A DNA stretch of 64,000 bases from Janthinobacterium sp. J1-1. Lineage in GTDB: Bacteria; Pseudomonadota; Gammaproteobacteria; Burkholderiales; Burkholderiaceae_D. Positions 47,330 through 56,674 of the stretch are shown piece after piece (position 1 is the first letter of the stretch; every line of letters begins with the position of its first letter). The notes under the pieces were generated by a model, which saw nothing but the letters and a program-made list of their open reading frames with translations, was not told where the DNA came from and made no database searches. The stretch spans positions 2,356,001 to 2,420,000 of the forward strand of contig NZ_CP132339.1 of NCBI RefSeq assembly GCF_030944405.1, in the 5' to 3' direction. The position numbers were made by a program, and so were the translations under genes.

Positions 47330-48379
47330 TTAACGTGCCTGCCTGCCGCGCAGCGCGCGCGCACAGTCGCCGACCAGCGCCGGGCCGGCGTAGATCAGGC
47401 CGCTGTACAGCTGCACCAGCTGCGCGCCCGCCTCGAATTTGGCCACCGCGTCCTGGCCCTGCATGATGCCGCCCACGCCGATGATGGGCAGCGCATCGCC
47501 CAGTTCCGCCCTCAAGAGGCGGATCACGTTGTTCGACAGTTCGAACACGGGCGCGCCCGACAGGCCGCCCGCTTCCGCGCCATGCTCCATGCCTTCCACG
47601 GCCGCGCGCGACAGGGTGGTGTTGGTGGCGATCACGCCGTCGATGCCGTGGCGCGTCAGCGATTCGGCGATGCTTTTCACCTGTTCGCCATCCATGTCGG
47701 GCGCGATTTTCAGGGCCAGCGGCACGTAGCGCTTGTGCTTGTCCGCCAGGCGCGCCTGCGCTTGCTTCAGCTGCGACAGCAGGGCGTCGAGTTCCGACGC
47801 GCCTTGCAACTGGCGCAAATTCTTGGTGTTCGGCGACGAGATATTCACTGTCACATAGCTGGCGTAAGGGTAGACTTTTTCCAGGCACAGCAGATAGTCG
47901 TCGGCCGCCTTTTCGATCGGCGTATCGGCGTTCTTGCCGATGTTCAGGCCCAGCACGCCGGCGCGCTCCTGGTAGAACTTCGAGGCCTGCACATTGGCGA
48001 CAAAGGCGTCGACGCCGCCATTATTGAACCCCATGCGGTTGATGATGCCCTGCGCCTGCGGCAGGCGGAACATGCGCGGCTTCGGGTTGCCGGCCTGTGC
48101 GCGCGGCGTGACGGTACCCACTTCGATCGAACCGAAGCCCATGTCGGCCAGCGCATCGATAAATGCGCCATCCTTGTCCAGGCCTGCGGCCAGGCCGACC
48201 GGATTCGGGAAGGTGATGCCCATCACCGTGCGCGGGTCCGCCGCCGGTTTGCCGGCCAGTTTGGTCAGCCCCAGCGCGGCTGCGCGTTTCAGGGCCGGCA
48301 GGGTGAAATGGTGGGCCGCTTCGGCATCCATGGAAAACAGCAGCGGGCGGGCGAGGGAATACAGGAATTTTTTGGACAT
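47330..48379 (-). CDS. pyrD: Dihydroorotate dehydrogenase (quinone), class 2
   Basis: A 349-residue membrane-associated flavoenzyme that oxidises dihydroorotate to orotate in pyrimidine synthesis. The N-terminal helices [20 protein letters not shown] are the class 2 quinone-tunnel region. FMN and substrate motifs include [22 protein letters not shown] and [10 protein letters not shown] (catalytic Ser). [13 protein letters not shown] and VQLYSGLIY follow. Length is normal. Confidence 0.97.
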   Translation of the reverse strand: MSKKFLYSLARPLLFSMDAEAAHHFTLPALKRAAALGLTKLAGKPAADPRTVMGITFPNPVGLAAGLDKDGAFIDALADMGFGSIEVGTVTPRAQAGNPKPRMFRLPQAQGIINRMGFNNGGVDAFVANVQASKFYQERAGVLGLNIGKNADTPIEKAADDYLLCLEKVYPYASYVTVNISSPNTKNLRQLQGASELDALLSQLKQAQARLADKHKRYVPLALKIAPDMDGEQVKSIAESLTRHGIDGVIATNTTLSRAAVEGMEHGAEAGGLSGAPVFELSNNVIRLLRAELGDALPIIGVGGIMQGQDAVAKFEAGAQLVQLYSGLIYAGPALVGDCARALRGRQAR

Positions 48380-48567
48380 GGGTTTTTCAAGGATGGTGCG
48401 CGGGGCGTGATGCGGTCATGGGTACTGGCGATGGGCCGTATTTTACCGTGTTCCACGGGGCTGCCGGGTGTATAGTTCTTGTTGGCCCAATGCAATATTG
48501 ATTACTTGATCATTCGCATTGGACCGCGGGTACTCCCTCTTTTCTTACACCATAAGCGAGACAAGAC

Positions 48568-51500
48568 TTGATCAAGACCTTGACCCTGACGGCGATTGCC
48601 GCCGCTGCACTGCTGCTGAGCCAAGCCGCCACCGCACTGCCCAATACCCAGGACACCCGCATGCTGAGCGAGCCGGCCGTCTCGAACAGCCATCTCGCCT
48701 TTATCTATGCCGGTGACCTGTGGCTGAGCAACCGCGATGGCGGTGGCGCGCGGCGCCTCACGTCCGATCTCGGTGACAAGTCGAACCCCGTGTTTTCGCC
48801 CGATGGCAGCCTGATCGCGTACAGCGCCAATATCGACGGCAATATCGATGTCTACGTGATCGCGGCCGCCGGCGGCGTGCCGCGCCGCCTGACCTTCCAC
48901 CCGGGTGTCGACCTGGCGCAGGCATTTACGCCGGACGGCAAGGCGGTGATGTTTACCTCGCCGCGCGCCGCCTTCAACAACCGCTTCCAGAAGCTGTTTA
49001 CGGTGCCGGTAACCGGCGGCGTGGAAACCCAGCTGGAGATCCCGAACGCCTCGCGCGCCACATATTCGCCGGACGGCCAGCGCATCGCCTACAACCCCCT
49101 GATGCCGGCCTTCAAGCAGTGGAAACGCTACCGGGGCGGCACCAATTCCTGGCTGTGGCTGTTTTCATCCAGCGACAAATCGATCGAGAAAATCCCGCAG
49201 CCCACCACGCGCTCGAACGACGTCGATCCGATCTGGCTCGGCGACACCGTGTATTTCCGCTCCGATCGCAACGGCGAATTCAATCTGTTTGCCTACGATG
49301 TGAAAAGCAAGGCGGTGCGCCAGCTGACGCGGCACACGGACTTCCCGGTGCTGAACGCTTCGGCCGCCAATGGCGTCATCGTCTACGAGCAGGCCGGCTA
49401 CCTGCACAGCCTGGACCTGGCCAGCGGCCAGTCGACAAAGCTGGCCATCGGCGTCGCCAGCGACCTGGGGCAAACGCGTCCGCGCTGGGTCAAGGGCGCA
49501 AAATATATCCGCGACGCCTCGATCTCGCCGTCGGGCGCGCGCGTGGCCTTCGAATACCGGGGCGAGATCGTCACCATCCCGGCCGACAAGGGCGATGTGC
49601 GCAACCTGACGCAGACTCCCGGTGCCCACGAGCGCACGCCGATCTGGTCGCCCGATGGCCGCTCGGTGGCGTATTTCTCGGACGAGTCGGGCGAGTACGA
49701 ACTGCATGTGCGGGCCCAGGACGGCAAGGGCGCGGTGCGCAAGTTCAAGCTCAATGGCAGCGGCTTCTACGACAGCGCCGTCTGGTCGCCCGACAGCAAG
49801 AAGATCGCGTTCGCCGACAATGGCTGGAGCATGTATGTGATCGATATCGGCACGGCCAAGGTACAGAAGATCGCGACCGAACCGATGTACGGCGTCGACA
49901 AGAGCATGCGCGCCTCGTGGGCGCCCGATTCGCGCTGGCTGGCCTACACGCTCAATTCGCCCACCTACACGCGCAGCGCCTATATCTATTCGGTCGAGCA
50001 GAACAAGTCGATGCCGGTCACCGATGGCCTGTCGGACGTGGCCGAGCCGGTGTTCGACAAGAACGGCAAATACCTGTACTTCTTTGCCTCGACCAATGCG
50101 GGCCCGAGCAACAACTGGTTCTCGCAGCAGAACGAAGACAACCTGGTGACGCGCACGGTGTGGATGGCGGTGCTGAGGAATGACTTGCCATCGCCATTGA
50201 TCAAGGAAAGCGACGAGGAAAAAGCCGCCGGCGCGGAGCCGAAGAAGGACGTCCCCAAGGCAGAGACCGAGGCGAAAAACGAGCCGAGGATCGACCCGAA
50301 GACGGGCCGCGACGATCCGAAAGTGTTTGTCGCGCCGGTGGCGCCGATCCGCATCGATTTCGACGGCATTGCCACGCGCATCGTCGACCTGCCGATGCCG
50401 GCCGCGCAGTTCTCCAGCCTGTCGGCCGGTGGCGACGGCCAGATCTTCTTCCTGCGCGAGAACGACGGCAAGAAGGCGGTGCAGCGCTTTGATTTGAAGG
50501 AGCGCAAGGCCGAAACCGTGGTGGCGGAGGCCGACGATTTCGAGGTGTCGGCCGACGGCAAGAAGCTGCTCTACCGGCAGAAGGACAACTGGGCCATGGG
50601 TTCCGCGACCGGCAAGCCGTTGATGGCGGGCGAAGGCAAGATCAAGATCGACGCGATCGAAGTCAAAGCCGATCCGCGTGCCGAGTGGACGCAGATTTTC
50701 AATGAAGTGTGGCGCATCAACCGCGATTATTTCTATGACCCGGCCATGCATGGCGTGGACTGGAAAGCCATGCGCGACAAGTACGCGGCCTTTCTGCCCG
50801 AGCTGTCCAGCCGTGCCGACCTGAACCGTCTGATTCAATGGATGTGCAGCGAGCTGGCCGTCGGCCACCATCGCGGCGGCGGCGGCGACGATTTTATCGA
50901 CGCCAAAAAAGTGCCGGGCGGTTTGCTGGGCGCCGACTACGAGGTGAGCGACGGCCATTACCGCTTCAGGAAAGTGTATGGCGGCCTGAACTGGAACCCC
51001 AGCTTGCGCGCGCCGCTGACAGAGCCGGGACTGAACGTCAAGGCCGGCGAATACCTGCTGGCCGTCGACAGCCGCCCGATCGCGCCGCCGACGAATATCT
51101 ACAGCGCGTTTGAAAACACGGCCGGCAAGGCGATCGATATCACGGTCGGCCCGTCGGCCGACGGCAAGGGCGCGCGCACCATCACGGTGGTGCCGGTGCC
51201 GACCGAAGACGCTCTGCGCAACCGCGACTGGATCGAAGGGAACATGCGCAAGGTGAACGCGGCCACCGGCGGCAAGGTGGCCTATGTGTACGTGCCGAAC
51301 ACGGCGGGCCTGGGCCACACCTACTTCAAGCGCTATTTCTTCCCGCAGGCGGACAAGCAGGCCATCATCGTCGACGAGCGCTTCAATGGCGGCGGCAGCG
51401 TGGCCGACTATTACATCGAAATCCTGCAGAAGAAGGAGATCGCCTGGTGGGCCATGCGCTATGGCGCCGACATGAAGACGCCGTCCGCCTCCATCCAGGG

Positions 51501-51876
51501 CCCGCGCGCCATGCTGATCGACGAGACGGCCGGCTCGGGCGGCGATTTGCTGCCGTGGATGTTCCGCAAAAATAACATGGGGCCGCTGATCGGCAAGGCC
51601 ACATGGGGCGGCCTGGTCGGCATCCTCGGCTTCCCCGTGCTGATGGACGGCGGCAGCATCACCGCGCCCAACCTGGCGTTCTGGACCCGTGAAAACGGCT
51701 GGGGCGTGGAAAACGAAGGCGTGCCGCCCGATATCGAAGTCGAGCAAACGCCTGCCGACGTGATCGCCGGCCGCGATCCGCAGCTGGAAAAGGCGATTGA
51801 GGTGATACAGGCGGAGCTGGCGAAAAATCCGCCGGTGCGGCCAAGCCGGCCCGCGTATCCGGACAAGAGCAAGTAA
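48568..51876 (+). CDS. Tricorn-like S41 peptidase, exported
   Basis: A 1102-residue serine protease of the tricorn type. It has a signal peptide (MIKTLTLTAIAAAALLLSQA). Two beta-propellers with WSPDG-type blades span residues 40-560. A Glu/Lys/Pro-rich linker near 545-590 and a PDZ-like domain near 800-880 follow. The catalytic C-terminal domain has the histidine in ELAVGHHRG and the nucleophile in DETAGSGGDL. The start is a TTG at 48568 because no ATG fits the signal peptide. Such proteins degrade peptides in the periplasm. Confidence 0.92.
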   Translation: MIKTLTLTAIAAAALLLSQAATALPNTQDTRMLSEPAVSNSHLAFIYAGDLWLSNRDGGGARRLTSDLGDKSNPVFSPDGSLIAYSANIDGNIDVYVIAAAGGVPRRLTFHPGVDLAQAFTPDGKAVMFTSPRAAFNNRFQKLFTVPVTGGVETQLEIPNASRATYSPDGQRIAYNPLMPAFKQWKRYRGGTNSWLWLFSSSDKSIEKIPQPTTRSNDVDPIWLGDTVYFRSDRNGEFNLFAYDVKSKAVRQLTRHTDFPVLNASAANGVIVYEQAGYLHSLDLASGQSTKLAIGVASDLGQTRPRWVKGAKYIRDASISPSGARVAFEYRGEIVTIPADKGDVRNLTQTPGAHERTPIWSPDGRSVAYFSDESGEYELHVRAQDGKGAVRKFKLNGSGFYDSAVWSPDSKKIAFADNGWSMYVIDIGTAKVQKIATEPMYGVDKSMRASWAPDSRWLAYTLNSPTYTRSAYIYSVEQNKSMPVTDGLSDVAEPVFDKNGKYLYFFASTNAGPSNNWFSQQNEDNLVTRTVWMAVLRNDLPSPLIKESDEEKAAGAEPKKDVPKAETEAKNEPRIDPKTGRDDPKVFVAPVAPIRIDFDGIATRIVDLPMPAAQFSSLSAGGDGQIFFLRENDGKKAVQRFDLKERKAETVVAEADDFEVSADGKKLLYRQKDNWAMGSATGKPLMAGEGKIKIDAIEVKADPRAEWTQIFNEVWRINRDYFYDPAMHGVDWKAMRDKYAAFLPELSSRADLNRLIQWMCSELAVGHHRGGGGDDFIDAKKVPGGLLGADYEVSDGHYRFRKVYGGLNWNPSLRAPLTEPGLNVKAGEYLLAVDSRPIAPPTNIYSAFENTAGKAIDITVGPSADGKGARTITVVPVPTEDALRNRDWIEGNMRKVNAATGGKVAYVYVPNTAGLGHTYFKRYFFPQADKQAIIVDERFNGGGSVADYYIEILQKKEIAWWAMRYGADMKTPSASIQGPRAMLIDETAGSGGDLLPWMFRKNNMGPLIGKATWGGLVGILGFPVLMDGGSITAPNLAFWTRENGWGVENEGVPPDIEVEQTPADVIAGRDPQLEKAIEVIQAELAKNPPVRPSRPAYPDKSK

Positions 51877-51886
51877 CATCAGGTAG

Positions 51887-51918
51887 GTCGGATTAGGCGC
51901 GCAGCGCCGTAATCCGAC
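51887..51918. repeat. REP-like palindrome, copy 3
   Basis: GTCGGATTA and TAATCCGAC flank a GGCGCGCAGCGCCG centre, preceded by GTAG. It is the left half of an inverted REP pair after the tricorn gene. Confidence 0.85.
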
Positions 51919-51942
51919 AACATTGTTGGCGCCGCTGGTGTT

Positions 51943-51973
51943 GTCGGATTACGCGCTTGCGCGCTAATCCGAC
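51943..51973. repeat. REP-like palindrome, copy 4
   Basis: GTCGGATTA and TAATCCGAC flank CGCGCTTGCGCGC-like sequence and are followed by CTAC. It is the right half of the inverted pair and shows the intact target site that IS110 has used at copy 1. Confidence 0.85.
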
Positions 51974-52001
51974 CTACCACCCCACCGACATGCGGTTGGT
52001 T

Positions 52002-52724
52002 TCACATGACTACCCACTGCCCCTTGATGCGCGCTTCCAGCGGCTTGAAGTTGATTTTATACGCCATCTTCGGGCTCTGCGCGATCCAGTAGCCGAGATA
52101 CACATACGGCAGGCCCAGCTCGCGCGCCTGGGCGATCTGCCACAGCACGTTGTAGGTGCCGTAGGAGGCGCCGGGCACGTCCGGATCGAAGAAGGTGTAG
52201 ACGGACGACAGGCCGTCGGCCAGCACGTCGATGATGCTGACCATGCGCAGCACGCCTTCGGGGTCGCGGAACTCGACCAGGCGCGTGTTGACCCGGCTTT
52301 GCAGCAGGAACTGGGCGTACTGGTCGCGGCTGTCCTGGTCCATGCCGCCGCCCGCGTGGCGCGTGCTCTGGTAGCGCAGGTACAGCTCGTAGTGCTCGTC
52401 GAGGAAGGACAGGGTGGCCACGCCGGCCTGCAGCTGCGCATGGCGGCTCCAGGCGCGGCGCTGGTTGCGGCTGGCCGTAAAATCCTGCGCCGCCACGCGC
52501 ACCGGGATGCAGGCCTGGCAGCCGTCGCAGTACGGGCGGTAGGTAAAGATGCCGCTGCGCCGGAAGCCGTTGCTCACCAGTTCCGAATACACGTCGCTGT
52601 TGATCAGGTGCGAGGGCGTCGCCACCTGCGAGCGCGCCTGGCGCTGTTCCAGGTAGCTGCAGGGGTAGGGCGCCGTCGTGTAGAACTGCAGGGTGGCAAA
52701 CGGTAATTCGTTCAGGTGCGTCAT
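52002..52724 (-). CDS. bpt: Bacterial protein transferase Bpt (leucyl transfer to N-terminal Asp/Glu)
   Basis: A 240-residue ATE1-related aminoacyl-tRNA-protein transferase. In bacteria it adds Leu to N-terminal Asp or Glu, making substrates for ClpS-ClpAP. The family motifs are [36 protein letters not shown] (a Cys cluster) and [20 protein letters not shown]. The start at 52724 opens MTHLNELPF; the open frame before it reaches into aat. It follows aat by 46 bases and the two form an N-degron operon. Confidence 0.95.
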   Translation of the reverse strand: MTHLNELPFATLQFYTTAPYPCSYLEQRQARSQVATPSHLINSDVYSELVSNGFRRSGIFTYRPYCDGCQACIPVRVAAQDFTASRNQRRAWSRHAQLQAGVATLSFLDEHYELYLRYQSTRHAGGGMDQDSRDQYAQFLLQSRVNTRLVEFRDPEGVLRMVSIIDVLADGLSSVYTFFDPDVPGASYGTYNVLWQIAQARELGLPYVYLGYWIAQSPKMAYKINFKPLEARIKGQWVVM

Positions 52725-52770
52725 GGCGGTCCAGTATGAGGCAGCGGTGTTGCTTGCAACGATAGCATAG

Positions 52771-53487
52771 CTAGCCCCTGGCCGCAGTGTGCCAGTCGGT
52801 GATTTGTGCTTCTTCAATTGCGCCGCGCAGATGGGCCAGGAAGCGCGCGCGCGAAATCGGCGCCGCGCCCAGCGAGGCCAGGTGGCGCGTCTCCTGCTGG
52901 CAGTCGATCATCTTCACGCCGCGTTCTTTCAAAAAATGCACCAGATGGGCCAGCGCGATTTTCGAGCCGTCCGTGACGCGCGCGAACATCGATTCGCCGT
53001 AGAACATGCGGCCGATCGACACGCCATAGGCGCCGCCCACCAGTTCACCGTCGAGCCACAGTTCCGACGAGTGCGCATAACCGAGCTTGTGCAGGCCCGT
53101 ATAGCCGTCGATGATCTCGTCCGAGATCCAGGTGCCCGGGCCATCCTTGCGCGGCGCGGCGCAGGCGCGCATGACGCCCTCGAAGTCGCCGTCAAAGCGC
53201 AGCTGCCAGCGCCCGTCGGTGGCGGCGCTGCGCTCGACCTTGCGGATGGCTTTCTGCAGGCTGTCGGACAGTTTGAACTGGTCGGTCATCAGCACCATGC
53301 GCGGATCGGTGCTCCACCACAGTATCGGCTGGCCTTCGGAAAACCAGGGGAAGATGCCGTGCCGGTAGGCGTCGAGCAGGCGGCGCGGCGACAGGTCGGC
53401 GCCGGCCGCCAAGAGGCCAGGCGCTTCGCCCGTCAGCGCGCGCGAGACATCGGGAAACGGGGTATGGAGATCGAGCCAGGGGATCAT
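52771..53487 (-). CDS. aat: Leucyl/phenylalanyl-tRNA-protein transferase
   Basis: A 238-residue enzyme that adds Leu or Phe to N-terminal Lys or Arg of proteins. The N-terminal [20 protein letters not shown] and [20 protein letters not shown] are diagnostic, as is the C-terminal [16 protein letters not shown]. It is the first gene of aat-bpt and provides the complementary branch of the same N-degron pathway. Confidence 0.97.
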   Translation of the reverse strand: MIPWLDLHTPFPDVSRALTGEAPGLLAAGADLSPRRLLDAYRHGIFPWFSEGQPILWWSTDPRMVLMTDQFKLSDSLQKAIRKVERSAATDGRWQLRFDGDFEGVMRACAAPRKDGPGTWISDEIIDGYTGLHKLGYAHSSELWLDGELVGGAYGVSIGRMFYGESMFARVTDGSKIALAHLVHFLKERGVKMIDCQQETRHLASLGAAPISRARFLAHLRGAIEEAQITDWHTAARG

Positions 53488-53515
53488 GCGGTCAGGGCGC
53501 TCAAGGTTGATGGAC

Positions 53516-54091
53516 TCAGTCGGCCGGCATGGCCATCGGGCGGTTGATGTCGCCCGTATGAAAACCGTAGCTGCCGCCTTCGCGGATCTTCACGCGGTCG
53601 GCAAAGAACAGTTCCAGGGTGGTGCGCACGGTGGGAAAGGCCAGGTCGTCCCAGGGGATCTCGCTTTCCGTAAACAGCTGCACCTCCAGGCTTTCGATGC
53701 CGGGCGCGAAATCGAGGTCGCGCAGGCGCGCCAGGTAGAACAGGTGCACCTGGTGCACGCGCTGCACGTTCAGCAGCGAAAACAGCTTGCCCAGTTCGAT
53801 GTTCGCGCCCGCTTCCTCCACCGTTTCGCGCTCGGCCGCGTCCGAGGTGGTTTCATCGTTTTCCATGAAGCCGGCAGGCAGGGTCCAGTAGCCGTAACGC
53901 GGCTCGATGGCGCGCTTGCACAGCAGCACCTGCAACTGGCCGTCCTGCTCCCATACCGGTATCGAGCCGACCACCATCTTCGGGTTCTGGTAATGGATGG
54001 TATCGCAATTGGCGCAGACATAGCGCGGACGGTTGTCGCCGGCCGGTATCGACAGGCTGACGGGATGGGCGCATTCGGAGCAGAATTTCAT
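53516..54091 (-). CDS. Nudix hydrolase with N-terminal zinc ribbon
   Basis: A 191-residue pyrophosphohydrolase. A zinc ribbon (FCSECAH and CANCD) occupies residues 3-27, as in NADH pyrophosphatase-like Nudix proteins. The Nudix box is [20 protein letters not shown], with the Glu residues that bind metal. The substrate may be an NAD-type or ADP-ribose-type dinucleotide; this is inference. It lies 28 bases upstream of aat on the same strand and may head that operon. Confidence 0.9.
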   Translation of the reverse strand: MKFCSECAHPVSLSIPAGDNRPRYVCANCDTIHYQNPKMVVGSIPVWEQDGQLQVLLCKRAIEPRYGYWTLPAGFMENDETTSDAAERETVEEAGANIELGKLFSLLNVQRVHQVHLFYLARLRDLDFAPGIESLEVQLFTESEIPWDDLAFPTVRTTLELFFADRVKIREGGSYGFHTGDINRPMAMPAD

Positions 54092-54247
54092 GGGCAGGCT
54101 GTAAGGTAAAAGAGGGCAGAGGTCCGAGCAACAGTGTAACGCTTACTGTACACCGATTGCGTGTGCCGTGGCGTGCCGGGCGGATCAGGCATGTGCCGGG
54201 ATTTTCTATTGAATGGCTCTATTACGGCCGATGTTGAGATAGCTATT

Positions 54248-54278
54248 GCCTAAGTCACCCGTTTGCGCTTATAATTCT
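54248..54278 (+). promoter_or_regulatory. Promoter of the first initiator tRNA
   Basis: TTGCCT, 18 bases, TATAAT. The -10 box ends only five bases (TCTTG) before the mature tRNA. Confidence 0.6.
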
Positions 54279-54280
54279 TG

Positions 54281-54357
54281 TGCGGGGTGGAGCAGTCTGG
54301 CAGCTCGTCGGGCTCATAACCCGAAGGTCACAGGTTCAAATCCTGTCCCCGCAACCA
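54281..54357 (+). tRNA. Initiator tRNA-fMet (CAT), copy 1
   Basis: A 77-nt tRNA with the three G-C pairs of the anticodon stem (GGGCTCATAACCC) and encoded CCA. The first base is T rather than the C of E. coli, so a weak U1-A72 pair replaces the usual mismatch. Bases identical to copy 2. Confidence 0.96.
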
Positions 54358-54363
54358 ATTCGA

Positions 54364-54400
54364 AACCGCTGATTCCTCGCAAGAGGGTCAGCGGTTTTTT
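54364..54400 (+). terminator. Terminator after initiator tRNA copy 1
   Basis: CCGCTGA with TCAGCGG, enclosing CTC-GCAA-GAG, followed by six T. Confidence 0.88.
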
Positions 54401-54465
54401 CATTGTCAGATGATGTGTCAAACACGTCCCTTTACGCCGCGTAACAATCTGGTATATAATTCTTG

Positions 54466-54542
54466 TGCGGGGTGGAGCAGTCTGGCAGCTCGTCGGGCTC
54501 ATAACCCGAAGGTCACAGGTTCAAATCCTGTCCCCGCAACCA
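54466..54542 (+). tRNA. Initiator tRNA-fMet (CAT), copy 2
   Basis: Identical in sequence to copy 1, starting 185 bases later, with its own TATAAT-TCTTG promoter element (54455-54460) and its own copy of the same terminator. This is a tandem duplication of the complete unit. Confidence 0.96.
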
Positions 54543-54550
54543 ATTCGAAG

Positions 54551-54586
54551 CCGCTGATTCCTCGCAAGAGGGTCAGCGGTTTTTTC
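54551..54586 (+). terminator. Terminator after initiator tRNA copy 2
   Basis: Same hairpin as after copy 1, CCGCTGA with TCAGCGG and six T. Confidence 0.88.
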
Positions 54587-54605
54587 GTTGTGGGGCGTGC
54601 TGCCC

Positions 54606-55388
54606 CTACAACTGGCGTGCGTGCACCACCAGCCGCAAATGGCGGTCGGCGTCGATCGTCAGCGAGCTGTGTTCAAAGGCGACGCTGGCGCCATCGATGG
54701 ACAGGCTGCGCACGCCGTCGCACGGTGCGTGCACCTCATGGCGGCGCCACCACAGCTTGAATTCCGGCGACACCTGTTCCAGTTCCGCGACCAGCGCGTG
54801 GATATCGGCCTCCTGCGTGGCGCGCGCGTAGTCGCGGCGAAAGCTGGACAGCATGCGCGGCGCCTGCTGTTCCCAGTCGGTAAAGCGCTGGCGCAGCAGG
54901 GGATCGGTAAACAGCAGCCACAGCAGGTTGCGCCGCGCAGGCGCATGCGCGCCCAGGCCGAACAGGGCGCCGGCCCCGTCGTTGAATGCCAGCACATCCC
55001 AGCGCAGGTTGAGCACGAAGGCCGCATGCGGCAGGTCGTGCATCAGGCGGCGTACCGGCGGCGGCACCACGCACCAGGTCTTGCCGTCTTCGGCCGGCGG
55101 GCGCGCATGGGCCAGCAGGAACAGATGGCGCCGCTCACCGGCATCGAGTTTCAGCACGCGCGCCAGATTGTCGAGAAAAGCGCTTGAGACGCCGATATCG
55201 CGGCCCTGTTCCAGCCAGGTGTACCAGGTCAGTCCCACGCCGGCCAGGGCCGCCACCTCTTCGCGGCGCAGGCCCGGCGTGCGGCGCCGCCCGCCGCTGG
55301 GCAGGCCCATGTCTTCGGGGGACAGGCTGGCGCGGCGCGCCTGCAGATAGGCGGCCAGTTCATGGCGGGTGCGTTGCAAGGTGCGCAT
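54606..55388 (-). CDS. XRE-family regulator with MmyB-like ligand domain
   Basis: A 260-residue regulator. The N-terminal helix-turn-helix reads LRREEVAALAGVGLTWYTWL, then EQGRDIGVSSAFLDNLARVL. The C-terminal PAS-like MmyB domain contains VLNLRWDVLAFNDGAGALFG and ARATQEADIHALVAELEQVS. These proteins bind fatty-acid-like ligands in some members. The start at 55388 begins MRTLQRTRHE. It is divergent from an MFS transporter, its likely target, across an inverted repeat. Confidence 0.9.
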   Translation of the reverse strand: MRTLQRTRHELAAYLQARRASLSPEDMGLPSGGRRRTPGLRREEVAALAGVGLTWYTWLEQGRDIGVSSAFLDNLARVLKLDAGERRHLFLLAHARPPAEDGKTWCVVPPPVRRLMHDLPHAAFVLNLRWDVLAFNDGAGALFGLGAHAPARRNLLWLLFTDPLLRQRFTDWEQQAPRMLSSFRRDYARATQEADIHALVAELEQVSPEFKLWWRRHEVHAPCDGVRSLSIDGASVAFEHSSLTIDADRHLRLVVHARQL

Positions 55389-55425
55389 GGCGGTGATCCC
55401 GGAGGCTGTTGCTGCCAGTAATAGC

Positions 55426-55452
55426 ATAAACAGTTAAATTGTAATTGTTTAT
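55426..55452. promoter_or_regulatory. Inverted repeat operator between XRE regulator and MFS gene
   Basis: ATAAACA and TGTTTAT flank a 13-base AT-rich centre. It lies 38 bases before the regulator start and 44 before the MFS start, well placed to control both. Confidence 0.6.
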
Positions 55453-55495
55453 ATTGTATTCCAGAATGCCTGCTTTCTTGTTGAAGGCAGAGCCC

Positions 55496-56674
55496 ATGTC
55501 CGATCACGTCTTGTCCACTTCCGCTACTGTCCGCCTGCCATTCGCTGTTTATCTGATCGCCTTGGGCGCCTTTGCACTGGGCATGGCGTCCTATGTGACG
55601 GCCGGCCTGATTCCGCTGATCGCGCCCGCGTTCGAGGTGCCGGTGGCGATGGCCGCGCAACTGGTGACGGCGTTTACGCTCGCCTACGGCCTGGGCTCGC
55701 CACTGGCGGTCGCCTTGCTGCCGGCCGCGCGCCAGCGCGCCGGCCTGCTGCTGGCGCTGGGATTGTTCGTGCTGGCCAATGCCGCCAGCGCGCTGGCCGG
55801 CGGCTTTGCGCAGCTGCTGGTCTTCCGGGCGATTGCCGGCATCGGCTCCGGCGTGTATCTGGCGCTCGGGATTGCCGCCTGCGCCGCCATGGTGGCGCCC
55901 GGCCAGCGCGGCAAGGCGATCGCCGCGATCATGGGCGGCATGGCCAGCGGCACGGTGCTGGGCGTGCCGTTGAGCCTGCTGCTGGCAGCACGGTTGGGCT
56001 GGGCGTCGGCACTGTGGCTGGTCACGGCGCTGGGGGCGCTGGCGCTGATGGGCTTGTGCTGGAAGCCGCCTGCGATGCCAAAGGCGCCGGCGGTCGCGCT
56101 GCGCCGCAAGCTGGCCTTGCTGGCCGATGGCCAGGTGATGGGGATACTGGTCGTTTCGCTGCTGGCGGCGATTGCCAGCCTGGGCATGTACACATTTATC
56201 GCGCCGCTGGTGGCGCCGGACGGCGAGGCGGTCGCGCCTTTCCTGTGGGCCTGGGGCGTGGGTGGCGTGGCGGGCAGCATGCTGGTGGGGCCGCTGGCCG
56301 ACCGCATGGCGGCGCCGCGCCTGACCCTGATCATCTTGCTGCTGCTGCTGGCGCTGTCGCTGGCCGCATTGCCGCTGGCGGGCGCCTGGCAGCACTGGCT
56401 GCCATTGCTCCCGATATTGCTGTGGGGCGCGGCCGGCTGGGCGCTGCAGGTGCCGCAGAACCAGCGCCTGCTGGCGGTGCGGGCAGCGCAGGGCGACGGC
56501 AACCTGGCCATCGCCCTCAATGAATCGGCGCTGTACCTGGGCAGCGCCATCGGCGCCGCCGGCGGCGGCCTGCTGTTGCTGCTGCACTGGCCAGCATGGC
56601 TGCTGGCGGCCGGCGCGGCGGCAGTGGCTGCCGCCGCCGCGCTGCTGCAGCGATGGAACGTGCGGCGGGTTTAG
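55496..56674 (+). CDS. MFS transporter (drug/sugar efflux type)
   Basis: A 392-residue, twelve-helix inner-membrane exporter of the AraJ/DHA1 type, beginning MSDHVLSTSATVRLPFAVYL. Helical halves are separated near residue 200 (KPPAMPKAPAVALRRK). The GIGSGVYLALGIAACAAMV and GMASGTVLGVPLSLLLA segments match the family's fourth and fifth helices. It is divergent from the XRE regulator that probably controls it. The 3' end overlaps the convergent iorB-like gene by 4 bases. Confidence 0.9.
   Translation: MSDHVLSTSATVRLPFAVYLIALGAFALGMASYVTAGLIPLIAPAFEVPVAMAAQLVTAFTLAYGLGSPLAVALLPAARQRAGLLLALGLFVLANAASALAGGFAQLLVFRAIAGIGSGVYLALGIAACAAMVAPGQRGKAIAAIMGGMASGTVLGVPLSLLLAARLGWASALWLVTALGALALMGLCWKPPAMPKAPAVALRRKLALLADGQVMGILVVSLLAAIASLGMYTFIAPLVAPDGEAVAPFLWAWGVGGVAGSMLVGPLADRMAAPRLTLIILLLLLALSLAALPLAGAWQHWLPLLPILLWGAAGWALQVPQNQRLLAVRAAQGDGNLAIALNESALYLGSAIGAAGGGLLLLLHWPAWLLAAGAAAVAAAAALLQRWNVRRV

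Noticed and set aside
49165..51879. 904-codon open frame antisense to the tricorn-like protease
   Set aside because: High-GC codon bias opens the antisense frame; the translation is His/Arg/Gln-rich without domains, while the sense frame is a clear protease.
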